From: Sequoia sempervirens
Lineage: Eukaryota; Streptophyta; Pinopsida; Cupressales; Cupressaceae
Reading direction: 5' to 3'
DNA length: 64,000 nucleotides
Assembly: GCA_007258455.2 (NCBI GenBank)
Contig: VDFB02114979.1
Span: forward strand, 1-64,000
Shown here in pieces: positions 47,459 to 58,186 of this stretch (its first letter is position 1; each line of letters starts with the position of its first letter). Below the pieces are notes generated by a model that searched no databases, was not told the DNA's origin, and was given only the letters and a program-made list of their open reading frames with translations. A program made the translations under genes and the position numbers.

Positions 47459-50400
47459 ATGGCCAACAGTATATATGTGTTTATAGCGCTTTTATTGCTC
47501 ATGTCTCCTTTTACTTTTGCTTCAGGTAATATTTATTATTTTTCTCTTTAAACCAATCTTATTTTGTTGGCATGTAAAAGGAAAAAGTATTGTCTATGGT
47601 AGCTTTTAACAGATGGCATATTTTAAAAGTAGGTATTGAAGATACGAGTGCATGTGGATAAATGTATGGTAAGTAGATTAGATTAGATAGAAGAGAAATT
47701 TATCTCAATTACACTGCAAGCATGGTGTAGTCTAATATCAATTTATTCCCTATTAGATTATATCATTCATCAATCACAGTCGAATAGAAAAATCTTTACA
47801 TATTAACAATATTGGCATTGTACCCCACAATTGGATCACGGCGTACACGAAGAACAGATAAGACATTAATATCATTTTGTTCCATTTTTTACGTAACAGA
47901 GAAATCAATATATACTAACACCGCCTGCCTCCCGGGTTTCATGGTAATTGCCCCAGTTGTTTGTCATATTTTGTTCCATTTGTTACTTATTCTGATAAAC
48001 CATGTGAATGAAATTGTTTTTCTCAATAATCCAGTTTGAAGGAGTAACTTAACACATAAATTGCTATAACAAAATGAGATTGTTTTTAGCATATATAAGA
48101 TTCTTTTACTCAATCTCAAACATTAAAAATGTCTGGAATGTTACATCATTCAACTAAAACATCATCTTATCAGATAATGTCATGATTCTACTGTTTGATC
48201 AACTGATCAGAAATCAAAGACTATGAATGAATTACAAATGTCTTATTATACAGAAGTCTTAGAAATATCTAAAGACTTTTAAAAGCTTATTATGTAATTC
48301 CATACAAATTACAAACTCTAAGCATTAACATGCAAATTCTATATTAAAAAGTTATATTTTTATTCTCAGGGAAAATTTACTGCGAGCAATTCACCATGGG
48401 AAAATTCACCGTCATGGTGAATTGCTGGCAGTCAATTTTACATGGGTGAATTTGTCATGACGATGAATTTTTCGACAGTGAATTTTCCCACACTCTTCCT
48501 TAATTTCAACCACTAATTGCAACAACACCAAACCAATTATGACTGTGATTTTCGGATCTTCTCTCAATAACATCTGCACGATTGACTTCAATTTTTCCTC
48601 CGACTTCCGCAGGCTTCTCTCTTTCCATGGTGTCTATTATCATGTGGCGATCTCCTTTTGAACTGCACTTTTCTTCCCTATGACTCCTTCAGGGATCCAC
48701 GCTTTCTCTCCTCCTACAGAGGGCTTCAATTTCTTCTGAAAATATGAACTTTTGTAAGATTAGGATATAACTTTTCATACAACTACGTCGGTGGCTTAGA
48801 CTAATTTCTAGCAAACAGCGATCTTCTTTTCCTAACTTCTTTGATAGTGATTGATTGTTTCTCTTTATTAGTTGCGGCTTCTACAAGATCCGCGATCTTC
48901 CATTTGACTCTCTGATTTTCTCCTAGGACTGCGGCCTCTTTTCTCTTAAAAACTGTGATGTTCTATATGCAAATCAACCTTTTTATGATCTGCGATCTTC
49001 CATGAAGCGGCTAGCTTCAACAGACAACACTGACTTGGGCAGTTTATGCTGGTCGGTGCTTCTTTCTCTATCAAATTGGCAGCTCAAACCTTCGATCTAT
49101 TTGTAAGCAGCTTTCTGAGATTTGAATGAGGCGAGTCCGCCTTCCTAGCAGCTGGGCTTAAAATATTCTACACTTGGTAGCTGTTGTTGGACTGCAGCAA
49201 GTCAATCTCCTTCTGTCTTTGACTGGCAACTTAGAACTGCTGCGAATTGTTCTCCTTTGCTTGGTGGCACCATACACAATAAATCTACAAAATTAAGTCT
49301 TCAATAGTTTACAGAACCATTGGAAGAAGAAAACGTCTAGTGCAGACTATAATAACATTTTCTCGGACCTGTTAGAACTGAGAGTTCTATTGTTATCGTT
49401 TTTAATATTTCTAAGCTTTTGTCATCCATATTAAGAATATGTATATATTTTAGTTGTCATCGTGGATCAACGAATTTTTTGCAGATACAGGATTTGCAAC
49501 AGGAAGGATTACGCTTGGAGAAATTGAAGTACGTCATGTTTCAGCGTTAGAAAAGATATGGAGTAACACCGGAGGCAGCAATAAGAGAGGAGCTGCATTC
49601 TACAAGCCTGTTGGCATTCCTCCTGGTTATTCTATTCTTGGTCATCACGCTGAGTGTGGCACTGATTCCCTTCAAGGCTGGCTTGTTGTGGTTAAGGATA
49701 TTAATCAAGACAAGAAGGTGGGGCCCTCGTCCCTTCCCCCACTAGTAAAACCGTTGGACTACTCGTTGGTGTGGAGTAGCGAGTCAAAGAATGGCCAAAA
49801 GGGGGGCAATGGTTTCTTCTGGCGACCAATCGCCCCTCAAGGTTATAAAGCTCTGGGCTACCTGGTCACAAACGTTCCGGAGAAACCATCTTTGGAAGAG
49901 GTCCGATGCGTTCGATCCGACCTAACTGGCGTTTGTAATACTGACATCAGCATCTGGAATGACGAAAAACACGGTGCTTCAATCCAAGTGTGGAGTACAA
50001 TGCCAGATCCAGAAAAGCAACCAAATGGGGTATTTGCAGGAACGTTTCATTGCACCACAAGTAGCAAAAATGAAATCTCAGAGTTTCCGGTGGCTTGTCT
50101 AATAAAGGCGAATTCCCAACCGATGGGAATGCCAAGTCTAGAAGAAGTGCATTCTATAATACGCAAGTATGGCCCCACTGTGTTTTTCCATCCCAAGGAG
50201 ATTTACTTCCCCTCATCAATTACGTGGTTTTTCAAAAATGGGGCATTATTATATAAGAGGGGCTCATCCACGCCTGATGCAATTGCAGAGGACGGTTCCA
50301 ACCTCCCACAGGGTGGCGGGGCAGACGACGAGTACTGGATTGACCTGCCGACGGACTCTGCCAAAGCTAAAATGGTGAGGCGTGGAGATTTAGAGAGCGC

Positions 50401-51058
50401 AGTAGCATATATACACGTGAAAACAGTCCTAGGAGGAACATTTACAGATGTTGTAATGTGGCTGTTTTATCCCTTCAACGGCCCCGGCACTCTGCTGTTG
50501 CTGGGGGCACTGTCAATACCGCTGGGTAAGATTGGAGAGCACGTGGGTGACTGGGAGCACGTGACATTACGTATAAACAACTTCACAGGCGAGTTGTGGG
50601 GTGTTTACTTGTCTCAGCACAGTGGAGGGCAGTGGATTAAAGCTGGGGATTTGGAATACATAGAGGGAAGTAAGAAAGCCGTGGTTTATTCATCAAAAAA
50701 TGGGCATGCCGTCTTTTCTAGGGCAGGTGTGGTTGTTCAGGGGAGCCAAAAACTCCGAGTGGGAATCGCCAGCTACTCAGAGAAAAGTGCGCGCTTTCTA
50801 GATACGAGCATAAAGTATAAGATTGTGGCTGCAGAGTACCTCAAGGCCATAGAGAGCAGTGAAAACGTTACGGAACCAGTGTGGTTGAATTATGGAAGGA
50901 AATGGGGACCCAAGATCAAATATCCCACTTCGAGCTTGCAAGGGTATATTGAATTGCCACGACAGTTTTCAGGAGAGGATGGACCGTCTGGACCGAAATT
51001 GAAACGGGACTGGTATGGAGATGAAAAGGTAAAAGACGCATTCCAGGGCTACATGTAA
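47459..51058 (+). CDS. VPS62/DUF946 family protein with signal peptide (two exons)
   Basis: Exon 1 is 47459-47525 and exon 2 is 49485-51058; together they give 546 residues. Exon 1 encodes a hydrophobic signal peptide (MANS, then IYVFIALLLLMSPFTFAS) and ends at TTCAG|GTAATA. Exon 2 follows TTTTTTGCAG and keeps the phase, placing Asp at the join. The body carries family landmarks in order: GFATGRITLGEIEV, PPGYSILGHHAE, WLFYPFNGPGTL (about residue 347), GKIGEHVGDWEHVTLRI (about 370), YLSQHSGGQW, NGHAVF and NYGRKWGPKI. This is the plant VPS62 (DUF946, PF06101) family, similar in length to known members; its biochemical role is poorly known, and the yeast name implies vacuolar sorting. No frame damage is seen. 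The 3' UTR is cut short by a copia LTR 66 bp after the stop. An ATG at 47357 in the same frame is upstream of the TATA box and is rejected. Confidence 0.9.
48369..48489. mobile_element. Small MITE in the VPS62 intron
   Basis: Ends GGGAAAATTTACTG and, inverted, CAGTGAATTTTCCC. Inside, CAATTCACCATG (48387-48398) pairs perfectly with CATGGTGAATTG (48413-48424), and related GTGAATT words recur. It is 121 bp and non-coding. I could not define a clear target duplication. Confidence 0.6.
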
Positions 51059-51123
51059 GAACACGTTTTCAAGTCATAAGTGTATGGTTTACTGTTGACT
51101 CGAATGGTGAATTTCTCGTGGAG

Positions 51124-51564
51124 TATTGAATAATGATAACAATTAAAGCAATGAAACAAAAATAAAATCTTATGAAAAAATAAAACAATAAAACAATAAT
51201 CTTATTACATGAAAATTAATTTTTTAATAATTCATATTTTTTTGGGAAAATATTTGGACTTTTTAAATTTTGATGGTGCTTATTATCATGAAAATATTAT
51301 ATATATTTATGTAGCCTTTAATGGCAATTATGTAATTGAATAACAATAGTTGTGTGAAGATTGTAATTAGTTTCTCTTCATAATAAGAATATCGATACTT
51401 TGTCTCGTGAATGTTTCCTTCCTATATTGTCAAAGTTTTATGGTGTAATTTTTTCTTGATAAATATTTTTTTTTCCATCTTTCTTGTTACTTATTCACAA
51501 CTAACTTGTGCTACAATAGTATTTAAGTTTGTAGGTTTATGTATATGTTTTCACTTCCACAACA
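51124..51564 (+). repeat. 5' LTR of the copia element
   Basis: 441 bp, ending CTTCCACAACA. The canonical TG start is mutated to TA. It contains AATAAAATC soon after its start, which could supply a polyadenylation signal to the VPS62-like gene only 66 bp upstream. Confidence 0.85.
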
Positions 51565-51630
51565 AGTGATATTAGAGAAATTATTTTGTAACATCTGTGT
51601 TAATATTTGGTGTTTATTTTGCAATATCAA

Positions 51631-52331
51631 ATGGGAAAGGTTTTAAATGTAAGGTTTAAGGTGGAGAAATTCAATGGGAAGATTAATTTTGAGTTATGGA
51701 AGCTCAAGATATATATAATTTGTTAGTACAACAAGGATTGCACAAGGCGTTGGTAGGAAAGTCAAAGAAACCTACAAACATGACAGATGAGGACTAGGAG
51801 GATCTAGATACAAGAGTTTTTAGCACAATTTGGTTGTGTTTAGTAGATAATGTTCTTTTCAGTATTGTTGGAGAGGAAAGAACAACGAACTTGTGGGGTA
51901 GAATGGAAAGTATTTACATGAAAAAATCCTTGACAAATAAGATCTACTTGAAGAGGCAGCTGTATAATTTTCAAATGAAAAAAGGTATTAAAATTGCTAA
52001 TCATTTAAATATGTTTATTACTCTTATATGTCAATTAGCTAGTATAGGTGTAAAAATAAAAGATGAAGACAAGACAGTTACATTATTGTGTTTATTACTT
52101 GAATATTGGATTCACTTAGTCACTTCCATTAGCTTTAGCACAATTGAAACCCTTGAATTTAATTTTTTTGTGGTAGCTTTGTTGTCTAAAGAGGTGTGGA
52201 GGAAATCTAACATAGAAGCTTCCACACCAAAGGAAATGGTGGCTAGGGGTCAATCCATAGAAAAAGGGGAAGATTCAAGAGGTGCATCCACATATAATTC
52301 AAAAGGAAAAAAGAGCAAGGGAAAATGTTAG
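51631..52331 (+). pseudogene. Copia gag relic
   Basis: Starts MGKVLNVRFKVEKFNGK, then FELWKLKI, a classic copia Gag opening. A frameshift near 51717 is followed by an open frame (51834-52331) with NLWGRMESIY, LKRQLYNFQM, HLNMFITLICQLASIG and a Lys/Ser-rich end. The following zinc knuckle (CYYCNKKG-type) is damaged: its first Cys is followed by a stop. Gag normally forms the virus-like particle of the element. Confidence 0.8.
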
Positions 52332-52433
52332 TACTATAATAAATAAGGGCTTCTCAAGAAATATTCTTGGAAAAAGAAAGAAAATAATGAAGACTCCAAA
52401 AAGGAAGAAAATCCAATTGAGACAAGTTCAGGT

Positions 52434-53824
52434 ATGGTTGATGAATATTGTTTGTTTGTAATACCTTACAATATCATGAGGAATGGTTATTATATTCTAA
52501 TGCTTCTAATCAGGTGTCTACATAGGAATTGTTTGTTTTTTTTACCAAGCTATCAATGGCAGTGTTGTTCTTATGGGAAATCATACATATCTTGTAAGAT
52601 TGTTGGGATTGGGAGAATTAAGATTAAAATGTTTGATGGTATTGTGGGGACATTAACAGAGGTAAAAAATGTACCACAACTCATAAAGAATTTAATTTCC
52701 TTGGGGGTTTTGGATTATGGAGGCTATAAATTTACATGTCAAGATGGACCACTGAAAGTGTACAAGGGTATTTTGGTGGTCATGAAGGCTACAAATATTA
52801 GGACTCTTTACAAGGTAGAAGGGAGTACTATAATAAATGAAGTTTTGGTGGTATCTAAGGAAACAAATGGATCTACTCATTTATATCATCAACGACTAGG
52901 TTATATGAGTAAGAAAGAGATAAAGGTACTTTCAAACCATAAGTTTCTTCCAAATATAAAATATCTAAATTTGGATTCTTGCAAGCATGTTATGTTCATG
53001 AAAAGAAATCTAGATAGAAGTTTAACACAAATAGTCATACAAGTAAGGTTATTCTAAAAATTATATTCATTGAAATTTTTGGGGGTCATCCTCTCTAGTT
53101 TCTTTTGGAGGATCATCATATTTTGTGGCATTTATAGATGATTACTCTAGAAGGGTGTGGGTCTATATTCTTAAAACTGAAGCTAATGTGTTTAGTGTAT
53201 TTTAACAATTTAGAGTATTGGTTGAAAAGAGAACTAGCAGATCAATCAAGTTTTTAAGAATAGATAATGGAGGTGAGTTCATATCTTTGGAATTCAAAAA
53301 TTATTGTAAGGAAGTTTGGATTGAAAGGAATAAAACCATAGTTTATACTCCTCAATAAAATAGTGTTGTTGAATGTATCAACATGACTCTTCTAGAGAGA
53401 GCAAGGAACATGCTCACTAATACAAAGTTACAAAAAGAGTTGTGGGTAGAAGTAGTCTCTAGAACTTGCCATTTGGTAAATCGGTCACCATCAATTGTAA
53501 TAAATTGTAAGATTATTGAAGAAATATGGATAGGTCATTTTTTGTGATCATTCAAATTTGAAATTTTTTGGTTGTGATGCATATTCTCTTATTCCTAAAG
53601 ATCGACGTTCTAAATTGGACCCCAAATCCATGAAACATATTTTTTTGGTATAGTGATAGAATTAAGGGATACATATTGTGGGATCCTACTACCCACAAAA
53701 TCATCATTGGCAGAGATGTAGTATTTGATGAATCTTGTCTCATAAAATTGGACATAGTAGAAGTTAAAATGAAATAGGAACAAGTATCAAAACATAAACA
53801 AATTTAGTTGGAAAATCATCCATC
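52434..53824 (+). pseudogene. Copia protease/integrase relic
   Basis: The frame 52434-53057 has VPQLIKNLISLGVLDYGG and the GAG-pre-integrase LYHQRLGYMS block. From about 53095 the integrase core follows: FIDDYSRRVWVYILK (first catalytic Asp), FLRIDNGGEF (second Asp) and VECINMTLLERARNML, with the usual catalytic Glu position present in VECIN. Several stops and shifts (for example TAA in the YTPQ-NSVVE region) inactivate it. The sequence is then interrupted by the nested element at 53825. Confidence 0.82.
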
Positions 53825-53973
53825 TGAAGATAGAAACCATAATTGATTATGCATTTGATGAACATAAGTATACAAGGAGATATAGTTGATAACTATATAA
53901 CTACCTATAAAAGGCATAACTAGCAAGAATAACCATAACCTACCAATGTAATAGTAATATGTTTATGCTAACA
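53825..53973 (-). repeat. 3' LTR of the APRT element
   Basis: 149 bp, starting TGAAGATAG and ending TATGCTAACA on the plus strand. It aligns with 55703-55859, with shared TATACAAGGAGATATAGTTG and AACTATATAACTACCT. Confidence 0.88.
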
Positions 53974-54420
53974 TCCTCCCTTTATTACATTGTTCCTATA
54001 AAAGTACCCTTGAAAACTCAAATTTCACCTTGCTAAGGGACCCCCTCTTAAGGCTTACATAGCAAAATAGATTCATTACAAAACAAATATACATTCTTGA
54101 GAAGATCTTCCTTTGAGGAAACAAATCCTGAATCAAGTGGAACTCCATCAAGCTACCTCACGACCCTCGAAAGGGCGTAGCTTCGAGTTGAATTCTTGAG
54201 TTCTTGGACTACCATTTTCTCAAACTCCCAAATTAGTGATTGCCAAATTATTTGACAACAATCCATATTGAGTTACGACAAAGTTTCATCAAGTTATTTG
54301 ATGACCCTCAAAAGGGTATAATTCCCAATTACAATCTTGTAAACTCATTGGAAAATAATCCATATTGAGTTTAACATCAAATACCTTACCTATCTCTAAA
54401 AATCAAACTTCACAATATAT

Positions 54421-54705
54421 TTATTCTTGAAATCCATCAACGTCAACAAGGAAAGCATGAAAGAAAGAAATAAATCTTCTCATGTAAAACAACATCTTAA
54501 AGTGAGAAGCTAACTTGAGATGATGGAAAATCCACCATCCTCTGATGCCTCCAGCCTCCAAATATTGAGGCTCAAATACAAATATCAACAAAAAATTATT
54601 TTCTTTTAAGAAATGGAAACCAATAGTAACAATCTCATCTATGAGATCTTTAATACAAAATGGTACCATATCATCCCAAAACCTCTTTAATGATAAAGTT
54701 ATCAC
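54421..54705 (-). other. Conserved 3' internal segment of the capturing family
   Basis: A 94-codon frame whose middle reads GGIRGWWIFHHLKLAS and MRR. The corresponding part of the ARF-CDC48 element (about 5020-5160, minus strand) reads GGIKGWRNFHHLKLAS and MRR in a broken frame. Conservation downstream of two different cargoes marks element-derived rather than cargo-derived sequence. It may be a non-coding packaging or replication region that happens to be open here. Confidence 0.5.
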
Positions 54706-54758
54706 TCAAAAAGAATTCATTGCTTATCTAGCATTCTATATCCTCTATTATAATTTGG

Positions 54759-55313
54759 CTACCTTATATTTTTTAAATTTGTATATCCAAATGTCACATA
54801 TGGCTCAACTTGATGCAACATGCTCATTTTTGCTTTGTTCACACCATTGAAGATCATTGGATCAGGAATTTTTTCTTCTAACAACCTCATGGCTTCACAC
54901 AAGGTTACTCTAGTGGAAATTAGGTCATCAACAACAAGGGCACATTTTCCAGGATGTATTGCTCCTATATGCATCTCAAGTCAATCAATCTCATACTCTA
55001 AGACATATTCCTTATCCAAGACCTCACTTGGTAACTTTATGGATTTCCTCATTGGAACAAATTTGGTACCTATTGCTAATACAATGGAAGGGACAAAAAT
55101 AAAACCTCTTGCTTCTATTCCTATAGTGATAGAAATATCCTTATCCTTATATATCTCAATAAGTATGCCAATAGTGTCTTGATATACCTTATGATTAAGA
55201 AGCAACATTTTTATGTCTTGAAACATAATTTTAGGCTTGGGAAAATCGGGCACAACATGAAAAGCAAAAGAGTTTTTGCAAATCCAAATCTTGCCCTTCT
55301 TCCATGTGGCCAC
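54759..55313 (-). pseudogene. Captured adenine phosphoribosyltransferase (APRT) retrocopy
   Basis: Two frames separated by a single TGA (54978-54980) form an APRT that begins FPKPKIMFQDIKMLL and continues with GIEARGFIF (base-binding region), KFVPMRK and LPSEV, then VLEYEID-stop-LEMHIGA. The phosphoribosyl-pyrophosphate loop VVDDLIST follows and loses its normal GGT (here RVT). Homology fades after AMRLLEE near 54873, so the C-terminus is replaced. APRT salvages adenine to AMP. No intron is seen in a region that spans several exons in plant genes, so capture from mRNA is likely. The stop and the damaged loop make it non-functional. It is in sense with the LTRs. Confidence 0.88.
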
Positions 55314-55687
55314 TATTAATGGAAATCAAAATGGATTTGAGACCTATTTATTTTTTAAGGGTGATGATTAATCATAAGAAGTAGATTATTACGGAAGTGG
55401 AAATGGAAGTAAAGTGTTGGTAAGGTGATGTGAGTAGTGGCTTCATCCCATTTTGTTTTCCACCACCATCACTCATAATGAATATGCACAAGAAAATGAT
55501 TTGAGAGGATGGTATACACTTATAGTGCTTGGAAAGCACTTTATCAACTCTTCTTCAAAAAACCCTATGCCATCTCTCATTGTAGCTCTCATTTGCATGT
55601 ATCTTAATGTCGAATGCCTTCAATGCCTTAAGGCACAAATTTTGCACACCCCTTCAATGCTTCATCCCCATGTCCTAGTAGTGGGTA

Positions 55688-55699
55688 GCTTTGATACCA
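55688..55699 (-). other. Primer-binding site of the APRT element
   Basis: The minus strand reads TGGTATCAAAGC three bases after the LTR. It is one base off the TGGTATCAGAGC site for plant initiator tRNA-Met, and almost identical to the site of the ARF-CDC48 element. Confidence 0.8.
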
Positions 55700-55702
55700 T
55701 AT

Positions 55703-55859
55703 TCAAAGGGATAAATCATAATTAATTATGCATTCAATGAACATAAGAGACTTTATACAAGGAGATATAGTTGATAACTATATAACTACCTCTAACAAGC
55801 ATTAACCAGCAGGACTAACCGTAACCTCTATATATAATAGTAATATTTTTATGCTAAAA
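55703..55859 (-). repeat. 5' LTR of the APRT element
   Basis: 157 bp. The LTR tip on the plus strand reads ATGCTAAAA, a mutated ATGCTAACA. Indels against the partner LTR (for example an extra AGAC-T stretch near 55747) show age. Confidence 0.85.
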
Positions 55860-55864
55860 CCATC

Positions 55865-57600
55865 TATAAAAAATAGGGAGCTGGAAGAAGCTTACAAAGA
55901 AGAAGATGAGGATGTAGAAAATATACAAGAAAATGTGGAAATCCCACAACTAGATATAAGGAGATCTATATAGGTCAAAAATTGACCTAAAAGTATTGAT
56001 AATTATGTTTATCAGTTTCTTTGATTTATAATAATGGGGAACCTAATTTTATCAAGAAGTAATGGATGGTACTAAAAATTCTAAATAGAAAATAGTAATA
56101 AAAGAATAAATGGATGTCTTGGAGAAGAATAAAATATGGGACCTAGTAGAACTCCCAAAGGTAGGAAATTTGTTGGTTGCAAATGGATCTACTAACTAAA
56201 GAAAGGTTTTAAGATAAACTTGAAGGTACAAATCAAGACTAGTCACAAAAGGGTATTCTTAAAAGGAAGGTATTGATTTTCATAAAAAAAAAAATCACCA
56301 ATTGTTAAGCATGTTTCTATCTGGGTTGTATTAGCACTAGTTGCATTACTTGATCTTGAGTTAGAGAAACTAGATGTTAAGAAAACATTTCTATGTGGAG
56401 ATTTGGATGAGGAGATATATGTGGGACAATCAAAATAGTTTTTTCAATATTACAATATTTTTTTTTTTGCAAACTCAAAAAAACATTGTATTTTCTGAAG
56501 CAATCTTCCTAGCAATTGTACAAGAATTTTTATTCCTTCATGGTGAGCTAAAATTTTACAAAGAGTGAGTATGACCATTGTGTTTACTTTAAAATTTTGA
56601 AAATGGATTTATTGATTATCTTGGTGTTATATTTTGACGATATGCTTGTAGCAAAGAAAAGCATAGTTGATAACATTGGGCTAAAGGATCAATTGGCTAA
56701 GACTTTCGATATGAAGGATCTAGGAGCAGCAAAAGAAATTTTGGGCATGGAAATAGACAAAGACAGTGAACATGATAAGCTTTGGTTATTGTAATAGAAA
56801 TATTTGGAGAAGATCCTCATAATATTTGGTATGAAGAATGTGAAACTAGTAAATATCCCTTTAGCTTCTCATTTTAAGATTTATTCAATTTTATGTCCTA
56901 GTAATAAAGAAGAAAGTGATTTTATGTTGTGTACCTTATGCTAATGCTATAGGAATTTTAATGTATATGATGGTATATACAAGACTAGATATTTCACATG
57001 TGCAGTTGGTGTTATCAATAGATATATGGAAAATCCAAGTAAAGAGCATTTGAGAAGAAACGAAATGGGTGCTTCGGTATCTTAGAGGCACAAGTGATTA
57101 TTGTATCACCTTTGATCCAGTTATAGTGGTTCTATTTGTGGTTATGTTTATTCATATTTTGTAGGTGATTTAGAAAAAATGAGATTTACTTCACGTTATG
57201 TCTTTACTCTTGTAGGAGGACCTATTTATTGGATGTCAAAGCTTCAAGAAACAATTGCTTTATCCCCTACTAAGGCTAAGTATATGGCTCTCTCACATGT
57301 ATGCAAAGAGGTAATTTGATTAAAGGGTATTTTAGGCGAGTCTAGAAATGTACCAAGAAAAGTTGATTTTATTTTGTGATAGTCAAAGTGATATCAATTT
57401 AGCTAAAAATATAGCTTACCATATAGTAGGACTAAGCATATTATTATTAAATGTACCATTTTGTAAGACAGGTTATTGATGTAGGTGGAGTAGCTCTTGA
57501 GAAGGTTCATACACCATAAAATTGTGTAGACATGTTTACAAAACTAGTACAGCTAGAGAATTTGAGATGGAGTTTGGCTTCTCTTGGCTTGTAGAAAAGG
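55865..57600 (+). pseudogene. Copia reverse transcriptase and RNase H relic
   Basis: After the nested element the copia polyprotein resumes with acidic linker residues. The reverse transcriptase is heavily broken but keeps FVGCKWIY near 56170 and YFDDMLV near 56630, the copia form of the catalytic YVDDML motif, followed by LAKTFDMKDLG and ILGMEI. RNase H is visible at 57180-57560 as GGPIYWMSKLQETIALSPTK and KYMALS. Stops and shifts are numerous, so it is dead. Confidence 0.82.
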
Positions 57601-57651
57601 TGATGAATGGGCATGAGAAAGTATCAAGTAAATTTTTTTCAAGGTGGATAT

Positions 57652-58181
57652 TGTTGGATAATGACAATAATTAAAGTAATAAAATAAAAAATATATCTTA
57701 TGAAAAAGATAAAACAAATATCTTATCTTATGAAAAACTCTTTTTTCCTTAAGAGGTAATTCATAATTTCCTTAAGGGAAAAAATCTATATTTTTTCTAA
57801 GTTTGAAGGTGGTTGTTATCTTGAAGATATTATATATCTTTGAAGTCTTTAATGGAAAATATGTAATTGGATAGTAGTAGTTGCATGAAGATTGTAATTA
57901 GTTTCTTGAGCAATAAGAATATCGATACTTTTCCCTATGGATGTTTTCTTGGCATATTGTCAAGGTTTTACCATGTAAATTCATATCTTGATAAAAAAAA
58001 ATTGAAAGAGGAAAAAATGGGTTTTACAGGGACCCGAAACCACAAAGTTTACAAATAAAAGAGAAAAAATGCCAAAGAACCCGGAAATAGAGAGGTTGTA
58101 GAAAGGACATTTCACAACTAACTTTTGCTGCAATATTATTTAAGTTTATGGGTTTACATTTATATTTTTGCTTCCGCAACA
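57652..58181 (+). repeat. 3' LTR of the copia element, with ~90 bp insertion
   Basis: Starts TGTTGGATAATGAC and ends CTTCCGCAACA. It is preceded by the polypurine tract CAAGGTGGATAT. Compared with the 5' LTR it has extra sequence at about 57995-58105 (GGGTTTTACAGGGACCCGAA region), which looks like a small later insertion. Confidence 0.85.
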
Positions 58182-58186
58182 TGGAG

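Larger units (their letters stand above)
53825..55859 (-). mobile_element. APRT-carrying non-autonomous LTR retrotransposon
   Basis: A 2035 bp element in the copia element, with target duplication CCATC at 53820-53824 and 55860-55864. Minus-strand order: LTR (55703-55859), primer site TGGTATCAAAGC (complement of 55688-55699), leader, APRT pseudogene, a segment shared with the element at 2030-6446 (GGIRGW and FHHLKLAS in one frame, 54430-54560; also 54080-54140), polypurine tract AATAAAGGGAGGA, LTR (53825-53973). LTR tips (TGTTAGCATAA) and the sequence before the 3' LTR (AGGAACAATGTAATAA) match the ARF-CDC48 element, so both belong to one family. No gag or pol. Confidence 0.88.
51124..58181 (+). 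mobile_element. Ty1/copia LTR retrotransposon, decayed
   Basis: The TGGAG target duplication lies at 51119-51123 and 58182-58186. LTRs are 51124-51564 and 57652-58181, and the primer site TGATATTAGAG (initiator tRNA-Met type) is at 51567. Relics in copia order are gag (from 51631), protease region, GAG-pre-integrase, integrase, reverse transcriptase and RNase H, all on the plus strand with many stops and shifts. A 2 kb element (53825-55859) is nested between integrase and reverse transcriptase. The upstream LTR begins TATTGAATAATG, against TGTTGGATAATG in the downstream one. Confidence 0.9.

Noticed and set aside
49947..50378. Alternative frames inside the VPS62 exon
   Set aside because: They overlap the intact 523-codon family domain in other frames.
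54641..55182. Plus-strand frames across the APRT pseudogene
   Set aside because: Shadows of the minus-strand APRT, which matches the family in order.
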